This document shows positions 16,647-24,150 of a stretch of 64,000 nt of DNA, piece by piece (within the stretch, counting starts at the first letter, position 1; each line of letters begins with the position of its first letter). A program made the translations under genes and the position numbers. Below the pieces are notes generated by a model. The model was not told where the DNA came from and searched no databases. It saw nothing but the letters and a program-made list of their open reading frames with translations. The stretch is from assembly GCF_021922925.1 (NCBI RefSeq), contig NZ_CP040786.1, positions 1,798,001 to 1,862,000 on the forward strand, read 5' to 3'. The stretch is from Clavibacter phaseoli (lineage in GTDB: Bacteria > Actinomycetota > Actinomycetes > Actinomycetales > Microbacteriaceae).

Positions 16647-18184
16647 GCGGTGCGCCCTCCGGCGGTCGTGGTGGTGGGGACGGAAGCGGGGACCTCGCCG
16701 GCCATCATCAGGCCGAGCACGTCCCGCGGGGTGTCGCCCGGGACGATGCCGACGATGCCGCCGCGGTACATCACGGCGATGCGGTCGGCGAGCGCCGCGA
16801 CCTCGTCGAGCTCGGTGGAGACGACGATGACGGGCAGGCCGCGGTCGCGCGTCTCGACGACGCGCGTGTGCACGAACTCGATGGAGCCGACGTCGAGGCC
16901 GCGCGTGGGCTGCGCCGCGACGAACAGGCGGAGGTCGCGGCTGAGCTCGCGCGCGAGCACGACCTTCTGCGCGTTGCCGCCGGAAAGGCGGCCGACGTGC
17001 GTGTCGATGCCCTGCGTGCGGATGTCGAACTCGCGCACGCGGTCGCGCGCGAACTCGTCGAGGTAGCCGAGCTTGAGGGATCCGGCGACGACGAACGGCG
17101 GGCTGTCGGAGCGGTCGAGCATGAGGTTCTCGGCGATGGTGAACTCGGCGACGAGCCCGTCCTCGTTGCGGTCCTCGGGCACGAAGCCGACGCCCGCGTC
17201 GAGCACGCGGCGGACGGAGCGGCCGGTGAGGCGCGTGCCGTCGAGGTCGATGGTGCCGGACACGCGCGGCTGGAGCCCGAGGATCGCCTCGGTGAGCTCG
17301 GTCTGGCCGTTGCCCTGCACGCCCGCGATGGCGAGGATCTCCCCCGCGTGCACCTCGAAGCTCACGCCGTCGACCACGACCTGGCCCGCGGCGTCGATCA
17401 CCGTGAGGTCGCGCACCACGAGCGCGGCGTCGCCGGGCGTGGCCGGCTCCTTCGCGACGGTGAGCGAGACGCTCCGTCCGACCATGAGGGACGCGAGCTC
17501 GGCGTTGCTGGCGGTGGGCTCGGCCTCGCCGACGACCTTGCCGAGCCGGATCACGGTGATGCGGTCCGCGACCTCGCGCACCTCGCGCAGCTTGTGGGTG
17601 ATGAAGACGATGCCCGTGCCGGCGTCCCGGAGCTGCTTCATGATGACCATGAGCTCGTCGGTCTCCTGCGGCGTGAGCACGGCCGTCGGCTCGTCGAACA
17701 CGAGCACCTCGGCGTCGCGCGACAGGGCCTTGATGATCTCGACGCGCTGCTGGACGCCGACGGGCAGGTCGGCGACGAGCGCGTCCGGGTCGACGTCGAA
17801 GCCGAAGCGGGCGGAGATCTCGCGCACCTTCGCGCGGGCGCCTGCCAGGTCGAGCCGGCCGCCGAGCTTCGTCTCCTCGTGCCCGAGCATGACGTTCTCC
17901 GCGACGGTGAAGACGGGGATGAGCATGAAGTGCTGGTGCACCATGCCGATGCCGGCCGCCATGGCGTCGCCGGGTCCGGCGAAGCGCGCGACCCGGTCGT
18001 CGAGGAGGATCTCGCCCTCCTCCGCCTGGTACAGGCCGTAGAGGACGTTCATCAGCGTCGACTTGCCGGCGCCGTTCTCGCCCAGGAGGCAGTGGATCTC
18101 CCCCGGCTGGACCACGAGGTCGATGTGGTCGTTGGCGACGAGGGCGCCGAAGCGCTTGGTGATGCCCCGCAGTTCGAGCTTCAT
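16643..18184 (-). CDS. nucleoside ABC transporter ATP-binding protein (two NBDs)
   Basis: 513 residues holding two nucleotide-binding domains in tandem. NBD1 has Walker A GENGAGKST and Walker B VLVFDEPTAVL. NBD2 has a degenerate Walker A (IAGVQGNGQTEL) but retains LSGGNAQKVVLAREL. This asymmetry is normal for RbsA/NupO-type sugar and nucleoside importers. I chose ATG 18184 over GTG 18217 because MKLELRGITKRFG is the usual N-terminus and the upstream start would lie next to the terminator hairpin at 18221-18252. It drives uptake with the two permeases downstream and the BMP lipoproteins upstream. Confidence 0.9.
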   Translation of the reverse strand: MKLELRGITKRFGALVANDHIDLVVQPGEIHCLLGENGAGKSTLMNVLYGLYQAEEGEILLDDRVARFAGPGDAMAAGIGMVHQHFMLIPVFTVAENVMLGHEETKLGGRLDLAGARAKVREISARFGFDVDPDALVADLPVGVQQRVEIIKALSRDAEVLVFDEPTAVLTPQETDELMVIMKQLRDAGTGIVFITHKLREVREVADRITVIRLGKVVGEAEPTASNAELASLMVGRSVSLTVAKEPATPGDAALVVRDLTVIDAAGQVVVDGVSFEVHAGEILAIAGVQGNGQTELTEAILGLQPRVSGTIDLDGTRLTGRSVRRVLDAGVGFVPEDRNEDGLVAEFTIAENLMLDRSDSPPFVVAGSLKLGYLDEFARDRVREFDIRTQGIDTHVGRLSGGNAQKVVLARELSRDLRLFVAAQPTRGLDVGSIEFVHTRVVETRDRGLPVIVVSTELDEVAALADRIAVMYRGGIVGIVPGDTPRDVLGLMMAGEVPASVPTTTTAGGRTA

Positions 18185-18220
18185 CGGATCAATCCGTTCG
18201 GTGGGTCGGGTGGACACGCG

Positions 18221-18252
18221 GCGGGGGGACCGGCGCCTGCCGATCCCCCCGC
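18221..18252 (-). terminator. intra-operon attenuating hairpin after bmp1
   Basis: A 13-bp stem with one G-U pair (18240-18252 with 18221-18233) and a 6-base loop lies 13 nt after the first BMP gene and before the ATPase gene. Such hairpins behind binding-protein genes commonly reduce readthrough or protect mRNA so that the lipoprotein outnumbers the membrane complex. There is no T-tract, so partial termination or stabilisation is more likely than a complete stop. Confidence 0.6.
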
Positions 18253-18265
18253 GGTGCGTTCGATG

Positions 18266-19360
18266 CTACTTCGTCAGCGACGACGGCGACTCGACCGCGA
18301 TCGAGCCGTCGATGATGCCGGCCTTGATCGTCTCGAGCTCGCCCGCGAGGTCCGAGGGGACCTCCGACTCGTAGTCGTGGAACGGGGCGATGTCCACGCC
18401 GCCGTTCTCGAGCGTGCCCACGTAGGGCGTCGCGTCGAACTGGTCGTCCGCCGCCGTCTTCACGACGTCCTCGACGCCCGCGTCGATGCCCTTGAGCACA
18501 GAGGTGAGGAAGAGGTCCTTGAGGTCGGGCGCGGTCTCGTACGCGTCGGAGTCGACGCCCACCATGACGACCTTCTTGTCGCTGGAGTCGCGGATGGCCT
18601 CGCCGGCGCTGAGGAAGATCGGGCCGCCGACGGGCATGATGACGTCCGCGCCCTGGTCGATGAGGGTCTGCGCGGCGGTCTTGGCCGTCTGGTTGGCGAC
18701 GAACTCGCCCGTGAACGACCCGCTCTGGCTCGCGACGTCCCAGCCGATGGCCTTGACGTCCTTGCCCTTCTGCTCGTTGTAGTAGTTCACGCCGTCCACG
18801 AAGCCGTCCATGAAGATCGTGACGGTCGGGATCTGCAGGCCGCCGAAGGTGCCGACGGTGCCGGTCTTCGAGTAGGCCGCGGCGGAGTAGCCCGCGAGGA
18901 ACGCGGCCTCGCTGGTGTTGAAGGTGATGGGCTTGACGTTCGGGGCGTCGATCGAGGCGTCGTCGATGATCGCGTACTCGATGTCGGTGTTGGCGGCCGC
19001 CGCCTCCTTGGTGGCGTCCGCCAGCAGGAAGCCGACGGTGACGATGAGTCCGCAGCCCTGGTCGGCGAGGTTGGTGAGGTTCGGCGCGAAGTCGGTCTCC
19101 GCGGCGGACTCGACGGGCTTGGCCGCCGGGAGGCCGAGGTCGTCGACGGCCTTGGTGAGGCCCTCGTAGCCGAGCTGGTTGAACGACTTGTCGTCGAAGC
19201 CGCCGGAGTCGGAGACCATGCAGGTGAGCAGGTCGCTCTTCGCGGCGCCGCCGGCGCCTCCCGCGGTCGACTCGGGGGCGGCGCCGCAGCCCGCGAGGAT
19301 CGCGGTGATGCCGACGGCGGCGAGACCGCCCAGGGCGGCCTTTCGGGTGGTGATGGTCAC
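18266..19360 (-). CDS. BMP-family nucleoside-binding lipoprotein 1
   Basis: Extracellular substrate receptor (364 residues), anchored by a lipobox at LAGC after an N-terminal TRKAALGGLAAVGITAILAG signal. Mature-domain signatures are MVSDSGGFDDKSFNQLGYEGL, GFLLADATKEAAA, VGTFGGLQIPTVTIFMDGF and DQGADVIMPVGGPIF, all typical of Bmp/PnrA-like purine nucleoside receptors. GTG 19360 has GGAGG five bases upstream. A -10 box (TAACAT, 19411-19406) gives it its own promoter, separate from bmp2. The hairpin downstream separates it from the ATPase gene. Confidence 0.92.
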   Translation of the reverse strand: MTITTRKAALGGLAAVGITAILAGCGAAPESTAGGAGGAAKSDLLTCMVSDSGGFDDKSFNQLGYEGLTKAVDDLGLPAAKPVESAAETDFAPNLTNLADQGCGLIVTVGFLLADATKEAAAANTDIEYAIIDDASIDAPNVKPITFNTSEAAFLAGYSAAAYSKTGTVGTFGGLQIPTVTIFMDGFVDGVNYYNEQKGKDVKAIGWDVASQSGSFTGEFVANQTAKTAAQTLIDQGADVIMPVGGPIFLSAGEAIRDSSDKKVVMVGVDSDAYETAPDLKDLFLTSVLKGIDAGVEDVVKTAADDQFDATPYVGTLENGGVDIAPFHDYESEVPSDLAGELETIKAGIIDGSIAVESPSSLTK

Positions 19361-19405
19361 TGTGGCCTCCAGATGCAGCCCGGGTCCCCCGGGCGATGTG
19401 CGTTC

Positions 19406-19411
19406 ATGTTA
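19406..19411 (-). promoter_or_regulatory. -10 box of the bmp1-ABC-cdd-deoA operon
   Basis: TAACAT on the minus strand would give a leader of about 39 nt ending in a GGAGG ribosome-binding site before GTG 19360. No recognisable -35 box is present at 17 bp. Confidence 0.4.
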
Positions 19412-19510
19412 CCCATGCGCGGGAATGCCTCCCGTGCCCGGATCGGGCCTCCGGGCGCAATCGTTGCCGATCCGCGACGACCCCGAAACACCGCGGCAAC
19501 ACGGGCCCTG

Positions 19511-20584
19511 CTAGGGCGTCGAGACCGACTTCACCTGCACCTCGCCGGAGACGATCCGGGCCTTCAGCGCGTCGAGCTCGGACTGCAGCTCGGGCGACAC
19601 CGAGGCGGCGAGGTCGTGGTACTCCGCGAGGCCCACGCCGCCGTTCGCGAGCGTGCCCACGTAGGGCTCCGACGAGAAGGACCCCTTCTGGTCGTCGGCC
19701 ACGATGTCGACCACGGCCTGGCCGGTGTCCTTGAGCACGCTCGTGAGCAGGAGCGGGCGGTACTCGGCCGGGAGCGTGTCGTAGCCGTCGTTGTCGACCC
19801 AGATGAGCTTGCCGCTGCCGTGCGCGAGGATCGCGGACGCCGCGCCCTCCCCCACCTGCCCGGCCACGGGCATGATCACGTCGGCGCCCTGGTCGAGCAG
19901 GTTCTGCGTGGTGGTCTGGCCCTTCGACACGTCCTCGAAGTCGCCGGTGAAGGCGCCGTCCTGCGCCGCGGCGTCCCAGCCGAGCGCGACGACGCTCGTG
20001 CCGTGCGCCTGGTTGTACGCGGCCACGCCGTCGACGAAGCCGTCCATGAAGAGGGTGACGGGCGGCTGGTTGCCGCCGCCGAAGGTGCCGACCTTGCCCG
20101 TCTGGCTCACGCCCGCCGCGAGGTAGCCCGCGAGGTAGGAGGCCTGCGCCGTGTCGAAGACGAGCGGCTTGACGTTGGGGGCGTCGACGACCTCGTCGAC
20201 GATGGAGAAGTGCACGTCGGGGTTCTCCGCGGCGGCCGCCGACGTCGCGTCCGCCAGCTCGTAGCCGACGGTGAGGATGAAGCCGCAGCCCGTGCCGACC
20301 GCCTGCTCGACGTTCGGCGCGAGGTCGGTCTCCGACGTGGAGACGAGGACGTCGGCCTGGATCCCCAGCTCCTGCTCCGCGCGCTGCAGCCCCTCCCAGC
20401 TCGACTGGTTGAAGGAGCGGTCCTGCAGGCCGCCGGAGTTGGTGACCATGCGGGCGCAGTAGTCGCTCGCGGCAGCCGTCGAGGCGCCGGGCTCGGGGGC
20501 CGCTCCGCACCCGGCGAGGGCCGCGGCGGAGAGGAGGGCGATGGGCAGGATGGCGGCGCGGACGACGCGGCGGGTGCGGGGCAT
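19511..20584 (-). CDS. BMP-family nucleoside-binding lipoprotein 2 (tandem paralogue)
   Basis: 357 residues with lipobox LAGC after VVRAAILPIALLSAAALAG. It is a clear paralogue of the adjacent receptor, sharing MVTNSGGLQDRSFNQSSWEGL, GYELADATSAAA, VGTFGGGNQPPVTLFMDGFVDG and DQGADVIMPVAGQ. Differences cluster in the ligand-contact loops (VWVDNDGYDTLPAEY-like versus VGVDSDAYETAPDL), so a shifted nucleoside preference is plausible. It lies upstream of bmp1 with a 150-bp gap and has its own leaderless-type promoter, which allows the two receptors to be expressed differently while sharing one translocator. Confidence 0.92.
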   Translation of the reverse strand: MPRTRRVVRAAILPIALLSAAALAGCGAAPEPGASTAAASDYCARMVTNSGGLQDRSFNQSSWEGLQRAEQELGIQADVLVSTSETDLAPNVEQAVGTGCGFILTVGYELADATSAAAAENPDVHFSIVDEVVDAPNVKPLVFDTAQASYLAGYLAAGVSQTGKVGTFGGGNQPPVTLFMDGFVDGVAAYNQAHGTSVVALGWDAAAQDGAFTGDFEDVSKGQTTTQNLLDQGADVIMPVAGQVGEGAASAILAHGSGKLIWVDNDGYDTLPAEYRPLLLTSVLKDTGQAVVDIVADDQKGSFSSEPYVGTLANGGVGLAEYHDLAASVSPELQSELDALKARIVSGEVQVKSVSTP

Positions 20585-20590
20585 CCCCGG

Positions 20591-20596
20591 AATCTA
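20591..20596 (-). promoter_or_regulatory. -10 box of bmp2, leaderless
   Basis: TAGATT on the minus strand ends 6 nt before the bmp2 ATG. The box sits in the loop of a 6-bp inverted repeat (CCCCGG 20585-20590, CCGGGG 20598-20603), which could be a regulatory site at the transcription start. Confidence 0.55.
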
Positions 20597-20658
20597 ACCG
20601 GGGCGCTCCCGGCCCCCTCCGGCCGCGGAGAGCCCGCGGGGGGTTCGTTACCCCTTCG

Positions 20659-21780
20659 TTACAGGACGTCCGTCCCGCCGCTGAGCTTGAGCGCGTCCAC
20701 GACGCTCTTGACGCGCTGCGCGTTCTCCTTCGTCGTCACGAGCAGGGCGTCGGGCGTATCCACCACGACGATGTCGCGCACGCCGATGAGGCTGATCACG
20801 CGCTTGCTGTTGGCCACCACGATGCCGCTCGACGCGTCCGACAGCACGCGCGCGTCCTCGCCGAGGATCACGAGGTCGGACTTGCGACCGCTCGAGTGCA
20901 TCTTGGCGACGGAGGCGAAGTCGCCCACGTCGTCCCAGGTGAAGCTGCCGGGGATCACGGCGAGCGCACCGCGGGCGGCGGCCGGCTCGGCGACGGCGTA
21001 GTCGATGGCGATCTTCTTGAGGTTGGGCCACACCCGGTCGACGACGAGGCCGCGGTCGGCGGTGTCCCACGCCTCGGCGAGCTCGAGCACGCCCTTCAGC
21101 AGCTCGGGCTCGGTGCGGCCGAGCTCCTCGAGCAGGCGGTCGGCACGCGCGATGAACATGCCCGCGTTCCAGAGGTGGGTGCCGCCCTTGAGGTAGCCCC
21201 GGGCGACGCCGATGCTCGGCTTCTCCACGAACGACGCCACCTCGAGGGCGTGCGGGGCGTCCGGGATGCTGAGCGCCTTGCCGGTGTGGATGTAGCCGAA
21301 GCCGGTCGCGGGCTCCGTGGGCGTGATGCCGATCGTGGTGATGTAGCCGGCGTCGGCCGCGATGACGGCCTCGCGCACGGTGTCGCGGAAGCGGTCGGGA
21401 TCGGCGATGACGTGGTCGGCCGCGAAGGAGCCGATGATGACGCCCGGCTCGCGGCGCTCGAGGATGGCCGCGGCGAGCGCGATGGCGGCGGTGCTGTCGC
21501 GCCCCTCGCTCTCGAGGACCACGTTCGGGTCGGTGAGCTCGGGCAGCTGCGCCTCGACGGCGGCGCGGTGGGCGCGGCCGGTGACGACCATAATGCGGTC
21601 CTCGCCGGAGAGGGGCGCGAGGCGCTCCCACGTGTCCCGGAGGAGCGTGCGGCCGGACCCGGTCAGGTCGTGCAGGAACTTCGGCGCGTCGGCACGCGAG
21701 AGGGGCCAGAGCCTCGAGCCCACTCCCCCCGCGGGGATCACGCTGTAGAAACGGGAGATCGCGCTCGTCTGCTCGGCCAT
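20659..21780 (-). CDS. manC: mannose-1-phosphate guanylyltransferase
   Basis: Makes GDP-mannose from mannose-1-phosphate and GTP in the cytoplasm, the donor for mannosylated lipids and glycans. The 373-residue nucleotidyltransferase has the GTP-binding signature IPAGGVGSRLWPLSR with KFL (pyrophosphorylase motif). It also has FAADHVIADP, FVEKPS (sugar-phosphate Lys), LWNAGMFIARADRLL and IDYAVAE. It lacks the C-terminal isomerase domain, so it is the monofunctional type. TAGGGT ends 6 nt before the ATG (leaderless). The gene is divergent from the GT4 glycosyltransferase that would consume its product. Confidence 0.93.
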   Translation of the reverse strand: MAEQTSAISRFYSVIPAGGVGSRLWPLSRADAPKFLHDLTGSGRTLLRDTWERLAPLSGEDRIMVVTGRAHRAAVEAQLPELTDPNVVLESEGRDSTAAIALAAAILERREPGVIIGSFAADHVIADPDRFRDTVREAVIAADAGYITTIGITPTEPATGFGYIHTGKALSIPDAPHALEVASFVEKPSIGVARGYLKGGTHLWNAGMFIARADRLLEELGRTEPELLKGVLELAEAWDTADRGLVVDRVWPNLKKIAIDYAVAEPAAARGALAVIPGSFTWDDVGDFASVAKMHSSGRKSDLVILGEDARVLSDASSGIVVANSKRVISLIGVRDIVVVDTPDALLVTTKENAQRVKSVVDALKLSGGTDVL

Positions 21781-21786
21781 GCGTCC

Positions 21787-21792
21787 ACCCTA
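21787..21792 (-). promoter_or_regulatory. -10 box of manC, leaderless
   Basis: TAGGGT on the minus strand ends exactly 6 nt before the manC ATG. Confidence 0.6.
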
Positions 21793-21884
21793 TCGGCAGC
21801 CTGGGAGGCGTCCGGATGCGCCGAGTTCACGCGTCCGCAACGGGCCGTTCACGGCGCCGCGGCGACGCCGTCGGCGCCCGTGCC

Positions 21885-21890
21885 TAGCGT
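21885..21890 (+). promoter_or_regulatory. -10 box of the GT4 gene, leaderless
   Basis: TAGCGT ends 7 nt before the ATG at 21898. It lies in the 117-bp gap divergent from manC. Confidence 0.55.
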
Positions 21891-21897
21891 CGGGGGC

Positions 21898-23073
21898 ATG
21901 CGCGTAGCCGTCGTCAGCGAGAGCTTCCTCCCCACCGTCAACGGCGTCACCACGAGCGTCTGCCGGGTGCTCGAGCACCTGCGCGATCGCGGGCACCAGG
22001 CCATCGTGATCGCCCCGGACGCCGGCGCCCCGTCCGAGTTCGCCGGCTTCCCCGTCCACGGCGTGCCCGCCATCGCCTACCGCCAGTTCCCGGTCGGGAT
22101 CCCCAGCCCCCAGGTGCTGCGGCTGCTGACCGACTTCGCGCCGGACGTGCTGCACGCCGCGTCCCCCCTGTTCCTGGGCGCGCAGGCGATCGCGGCGGCG
22201 ACGCGCATCGACGCGCCGTCCGTCGCCGTGTTCCAGACCGACGTGGCCGGCTACGCGCGCCGGAACCGGCTGGCCGCGACCGCGCCGTACGTGTGGCGGC
22301 TCGTGCGCTGGATCCACCAGGGAGCCGACCTGACCCTCGCGCCCTCGAGCGCCGCGGCGGCGGACCTGGCGGCCGCGGGCGTCGAGCGCGTCGCCCGGTG
22401 GGGCCGCGGGGTCGACCTCGACCGCTACCACCCTCGCAACCGCGCCATGGAGGACGCGGTCGCGCTCCGGCACCGCGTCGCGCCGGGCGGCGAGACGGTC
22501 GTCGGCTACGTGGGCCGCATCGCCCCCGAGAAGCAGCTCGAGCGCCTCCAGGCCCTGCGCGGGATCCGCGGCGTGCGCTTCCTCATCGCGGGAGACGGCC
22601 CGAGCCAGGCGTCCGCCCGACGCGCCCTCGTGGGCATGCCCGTGACGTGGCTCGGCCGCGTCGGCGGCCGTGAGCTCGCCGCCGCGTACGCCGCCATGGA
22701 CGTGTTCGTGCACACCGGGACCGAGGAGACGTTCGGCCAGACGGTGCAGGAGGCGCACGCGTCCGGCCTCCCGGTCGTCGCGCCGCACGCCGGCGGCCCC
22801 ATCGACCTCGTCGACCACGGCACGGACGGGTTCCTCTTCGACCCCGCGTCGCCGCGGGACGCGCACATGCGGCGGCTCGTCGACGAGCTCGTCGCGAGCG
22901 AGCCGATGCGCCTGCGGATGGGAGAGGCCGGCCGCCGCGCGGTCCTCGGCCGCTCGTGGGCCACCATCGGCGACGAGCTCATCGGGCACTACGGCCACGC
23001 CGTCTCGGCCCGCCGCTCGGCACTGCAGGCGACCGACGCCGCGGGCGCCGGGCCCGTCCCCGTCATCGCCTGA
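21898..23073 (+). CDS. GT4 glycosyltransferase, MgtA/PimB'-like alpha-mannosyltransferase
   Basis: 391-residue GT-B enzyme predicted to transfer mannose from GDP-mannose to a lipid acceptor at the inner membrane face. The N-terminal domain carries MRVAVVSESFLPTVNGVTTSV, with the acceptor-side Gly loop. The C-terminal domain has VGYVGRIAPEKQLERL and the GT4 EX7E pair in TEETFGQTVQEAHASGLPVV, followed by HAGGPIDLV. It has no membrane segment. Divergence from manC supports mannose as the sugar. MgtA and PimB' cannot be separated by eye, so I leave the symbol blank. Confidence 0.88.
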   Translation: MRVAVVSESFLPTVNGVTTSVCRVLEHLRDRGHQAIVIAPDAGAPSEFAGFPVHGVPAIAYRQFPVGIPSPQVLRLLTDFAPDVLHAASPLFLGAQAIAAATRIDAPSVAVFQTDVAGYARRNRLAATAPYVWRLVRWIHQGADLTLAPSSAAAADLAAAGVERVARWGRGVDLDRYHPRNRAMEDAVALRHRVAPGGETVVGYVGRIAPEKQLERLQALRGIRGVRFLIAGDGPSQASARRALVGMPVTWLGRVGGRELAAAYAAMDVFVHTGTEETFGQTVQEAHASGLPVVAPHAGGPIDLVDHGTDGFLFDPASPRDAHMRRLVDELVASEPMRLRMGEAGRRAVLGRSWATIGDELIGHYGHAVSARRSALQATDAAGAGPVPVIA

Positions 23074-23100
23074 TCCGAAGTCTCCGGCGGGCGTCGCCGC

Positions 23101-23145
23101 TTAGGGTGCCCTAACGGGTGGCCGCGCGGACCCGGGCCGTAGACT
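23101..23145 (+). promoter_or_regulatory. sdh promoter with DtxR/IdeR-like palindrome
   Basis: TTAGGGTGCCCTAA (23101-23114) is an inverted repeat TTAGG-N4-CCTAA, the geometry of one DtxR/IdeR dimer sub-site. The -10 box TAGACT (23140-23145) predicts a start near 23152, placing the palindrome around -51 to -38. That position suits either activation or blocking of the -35 contact. A leader of about 65 nt ends in AGGGAGGG before sdhC. Confidence 0.5.
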
Positions 23146-23216
23146 CGACGGCGACGCGCAATGTCGGCGCGAAGGCGCTCCGCCCACGGGGCACCAGCAT
23201 CAGGGAGGGTCGTTCC

Positions 23217-23651
23217 GTGTCCATCAAGACGGCAGGAACCCGCGAACCGCACACGTCGCGCGCACCGAAGGTCCCCGCGGGGACGCTGTACCGGGGCCGC
23301 GAGGGCATGTGGTCATGGGTGCTGCACCGCATCACCGGCGTGTCCATCTTCTTCTTCCTCCTGGTGCACGTGCTCGACACGAGCCTCATCCGCGTGAGCC
23401 CCGAGGCCTACAACGCGGTCATCGGCACCTACAAGAACCCCGTCATGGGCATCGGCGAGGTCGCCCTCGTCGGGGCCATCGGGTTCCACGCGCTCAACGG
23501 GCTGCGGATCATCCTCATCGACTTCTGGCGCTTCGGCGCCAAGCACCAGCGCCTCATGTTCTACGTGGTCATCGGGCTGTGGGTCGTGCTCATGGCCGGC
23601 TTCGTGCCGCGCCACCTCATCAACGTGTTCAGCGAAGCGGGATGGATCTGA
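23217..23651 (+). CDS. sdhC: succinate dehydrogenase cytochrome b556 subunit
   Basis: Membrane anchor that binds heme b and menaquinone for complex II. It is 144 residues from GTG 23217, chosen for the AGGGAGGG seven bases upstream and because the extension above it is not conserved-looking. [33 protein letters not shown] contains the SdhC signature with the quinone-site Ser/Arg region and the heme-ligand His. [14 protein letters not shown] carries the second His. Three helices are visible. It is the first gene of sdhCDAB. Confidence 0.93.
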   Translation: MSIKTAGTREPHTSRAPKVPAGTLYRGREGMWSWVLHRITGVSIFFFLLVHVLDTSLIRVSPEAYNAVIGTYKNPVMGIGEVALVGAIGFHALNGLRIILIDFWRFGAKHQRLMFYVVIGLWVVLMAGFVPRHLINVFSEAGWI

Positions 23652-24118
23652 TCGTGAGCGACATCGCACAGCAGGTGAGCATCGAGCGTCCCCGCCAGCC
23701 GCGCCAGCCCCGACGCCAGGGCGGCGTCAACTGGGAGAAGTGGGGCTGGATGTACATGCGCGCCTCGGGCGTCGTGCTCGTCGTGCTCATCTTCGGCCAC
23801 CTCTACGTCAACCTCATCAACGGCGAGGGCATCAAGGCCATCGACTTCGCCTTCGTCGGCGGCAAGCTCTCCGACCCGTTCTGGAAGGTGTGGGACATCG
23901 CGCTGCTCTGGCTCGCGGTCATCCACGGCGCCAACGGGATGCGCACCCTCGTGAACGACTACGCGGCCTCTCCCCGCACCCGGACGATCCTCAAGGGCGC
24001 GCTCGTGACGTCCACGGTGGTCCTGCTCGTCCTCGGCACGCTCGTGGTCTTCACGTTCGACCCGTGCCCCGCCGGCCAGCCCGCGGACCTGCTGCCCTCC
24101 TTCTGCGGCGACCTGTAG
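23642..24118 (+). CDS. sdhD: succinate dehydrogenase membrane anchor subunit
   Basis: Second membrane anchor, 158 residues from ATG 23642, which overlaps sdhC by 10 bp; GTG 23654 (154 residues) is an alternative start. The hydrophilic start is followed by three helices. The first, [23 protein letters not shown], carries a conserved His, and the second segment is [20 protein letters not shown], typical of actinobacterial SdhD. It completes the heme and menaquinone site with SdhC. Confidence 0.92.
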   Translation: MDLIVSDIAQQVSIERPRQPRQPRRQGGVNWEKWGWMYMRASGVVLVVLIFGHLYVNLINGEGIKAIDFAFVGGKLSDPFWKVWDIALLWLAVIHGANGMRTLVNDYAASPRTRTILKGALVTSTVVLLVLGTLVVFTFDPCPAGQPADLLPSFCGDL

Positions 24119-24150
24119 CCCGCTCCCCATCCGCCTCGAGAAAGAAGCCC

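Noticed and set aside
18184..18217. Upstream GTG start for the nucleoside ABC ATPase
   Set aside because: It lies 4 bp from the hairpin at 18221-18252, has no ribosome-binding site and adds a non-conserved N-terminus; ATG 18184 begins with the family's usual sequence.
20623..20639. Terminator after manC (CCGCGG repeated around AGAGC)
   Set aside because: Only a 6-bp stem made from a self-palindromic hexamer and no T-tract; too weak to call.
16868..21001. A plus-strand open frame of 1,377 codons
   Set aside because: It runs antisense to the ABC ATPase, both BMP genes and manC, which have full motif sets. Its translation is Arg/Val/Asp-rich low-complexity sequence typical of shadow frames at high G+C.
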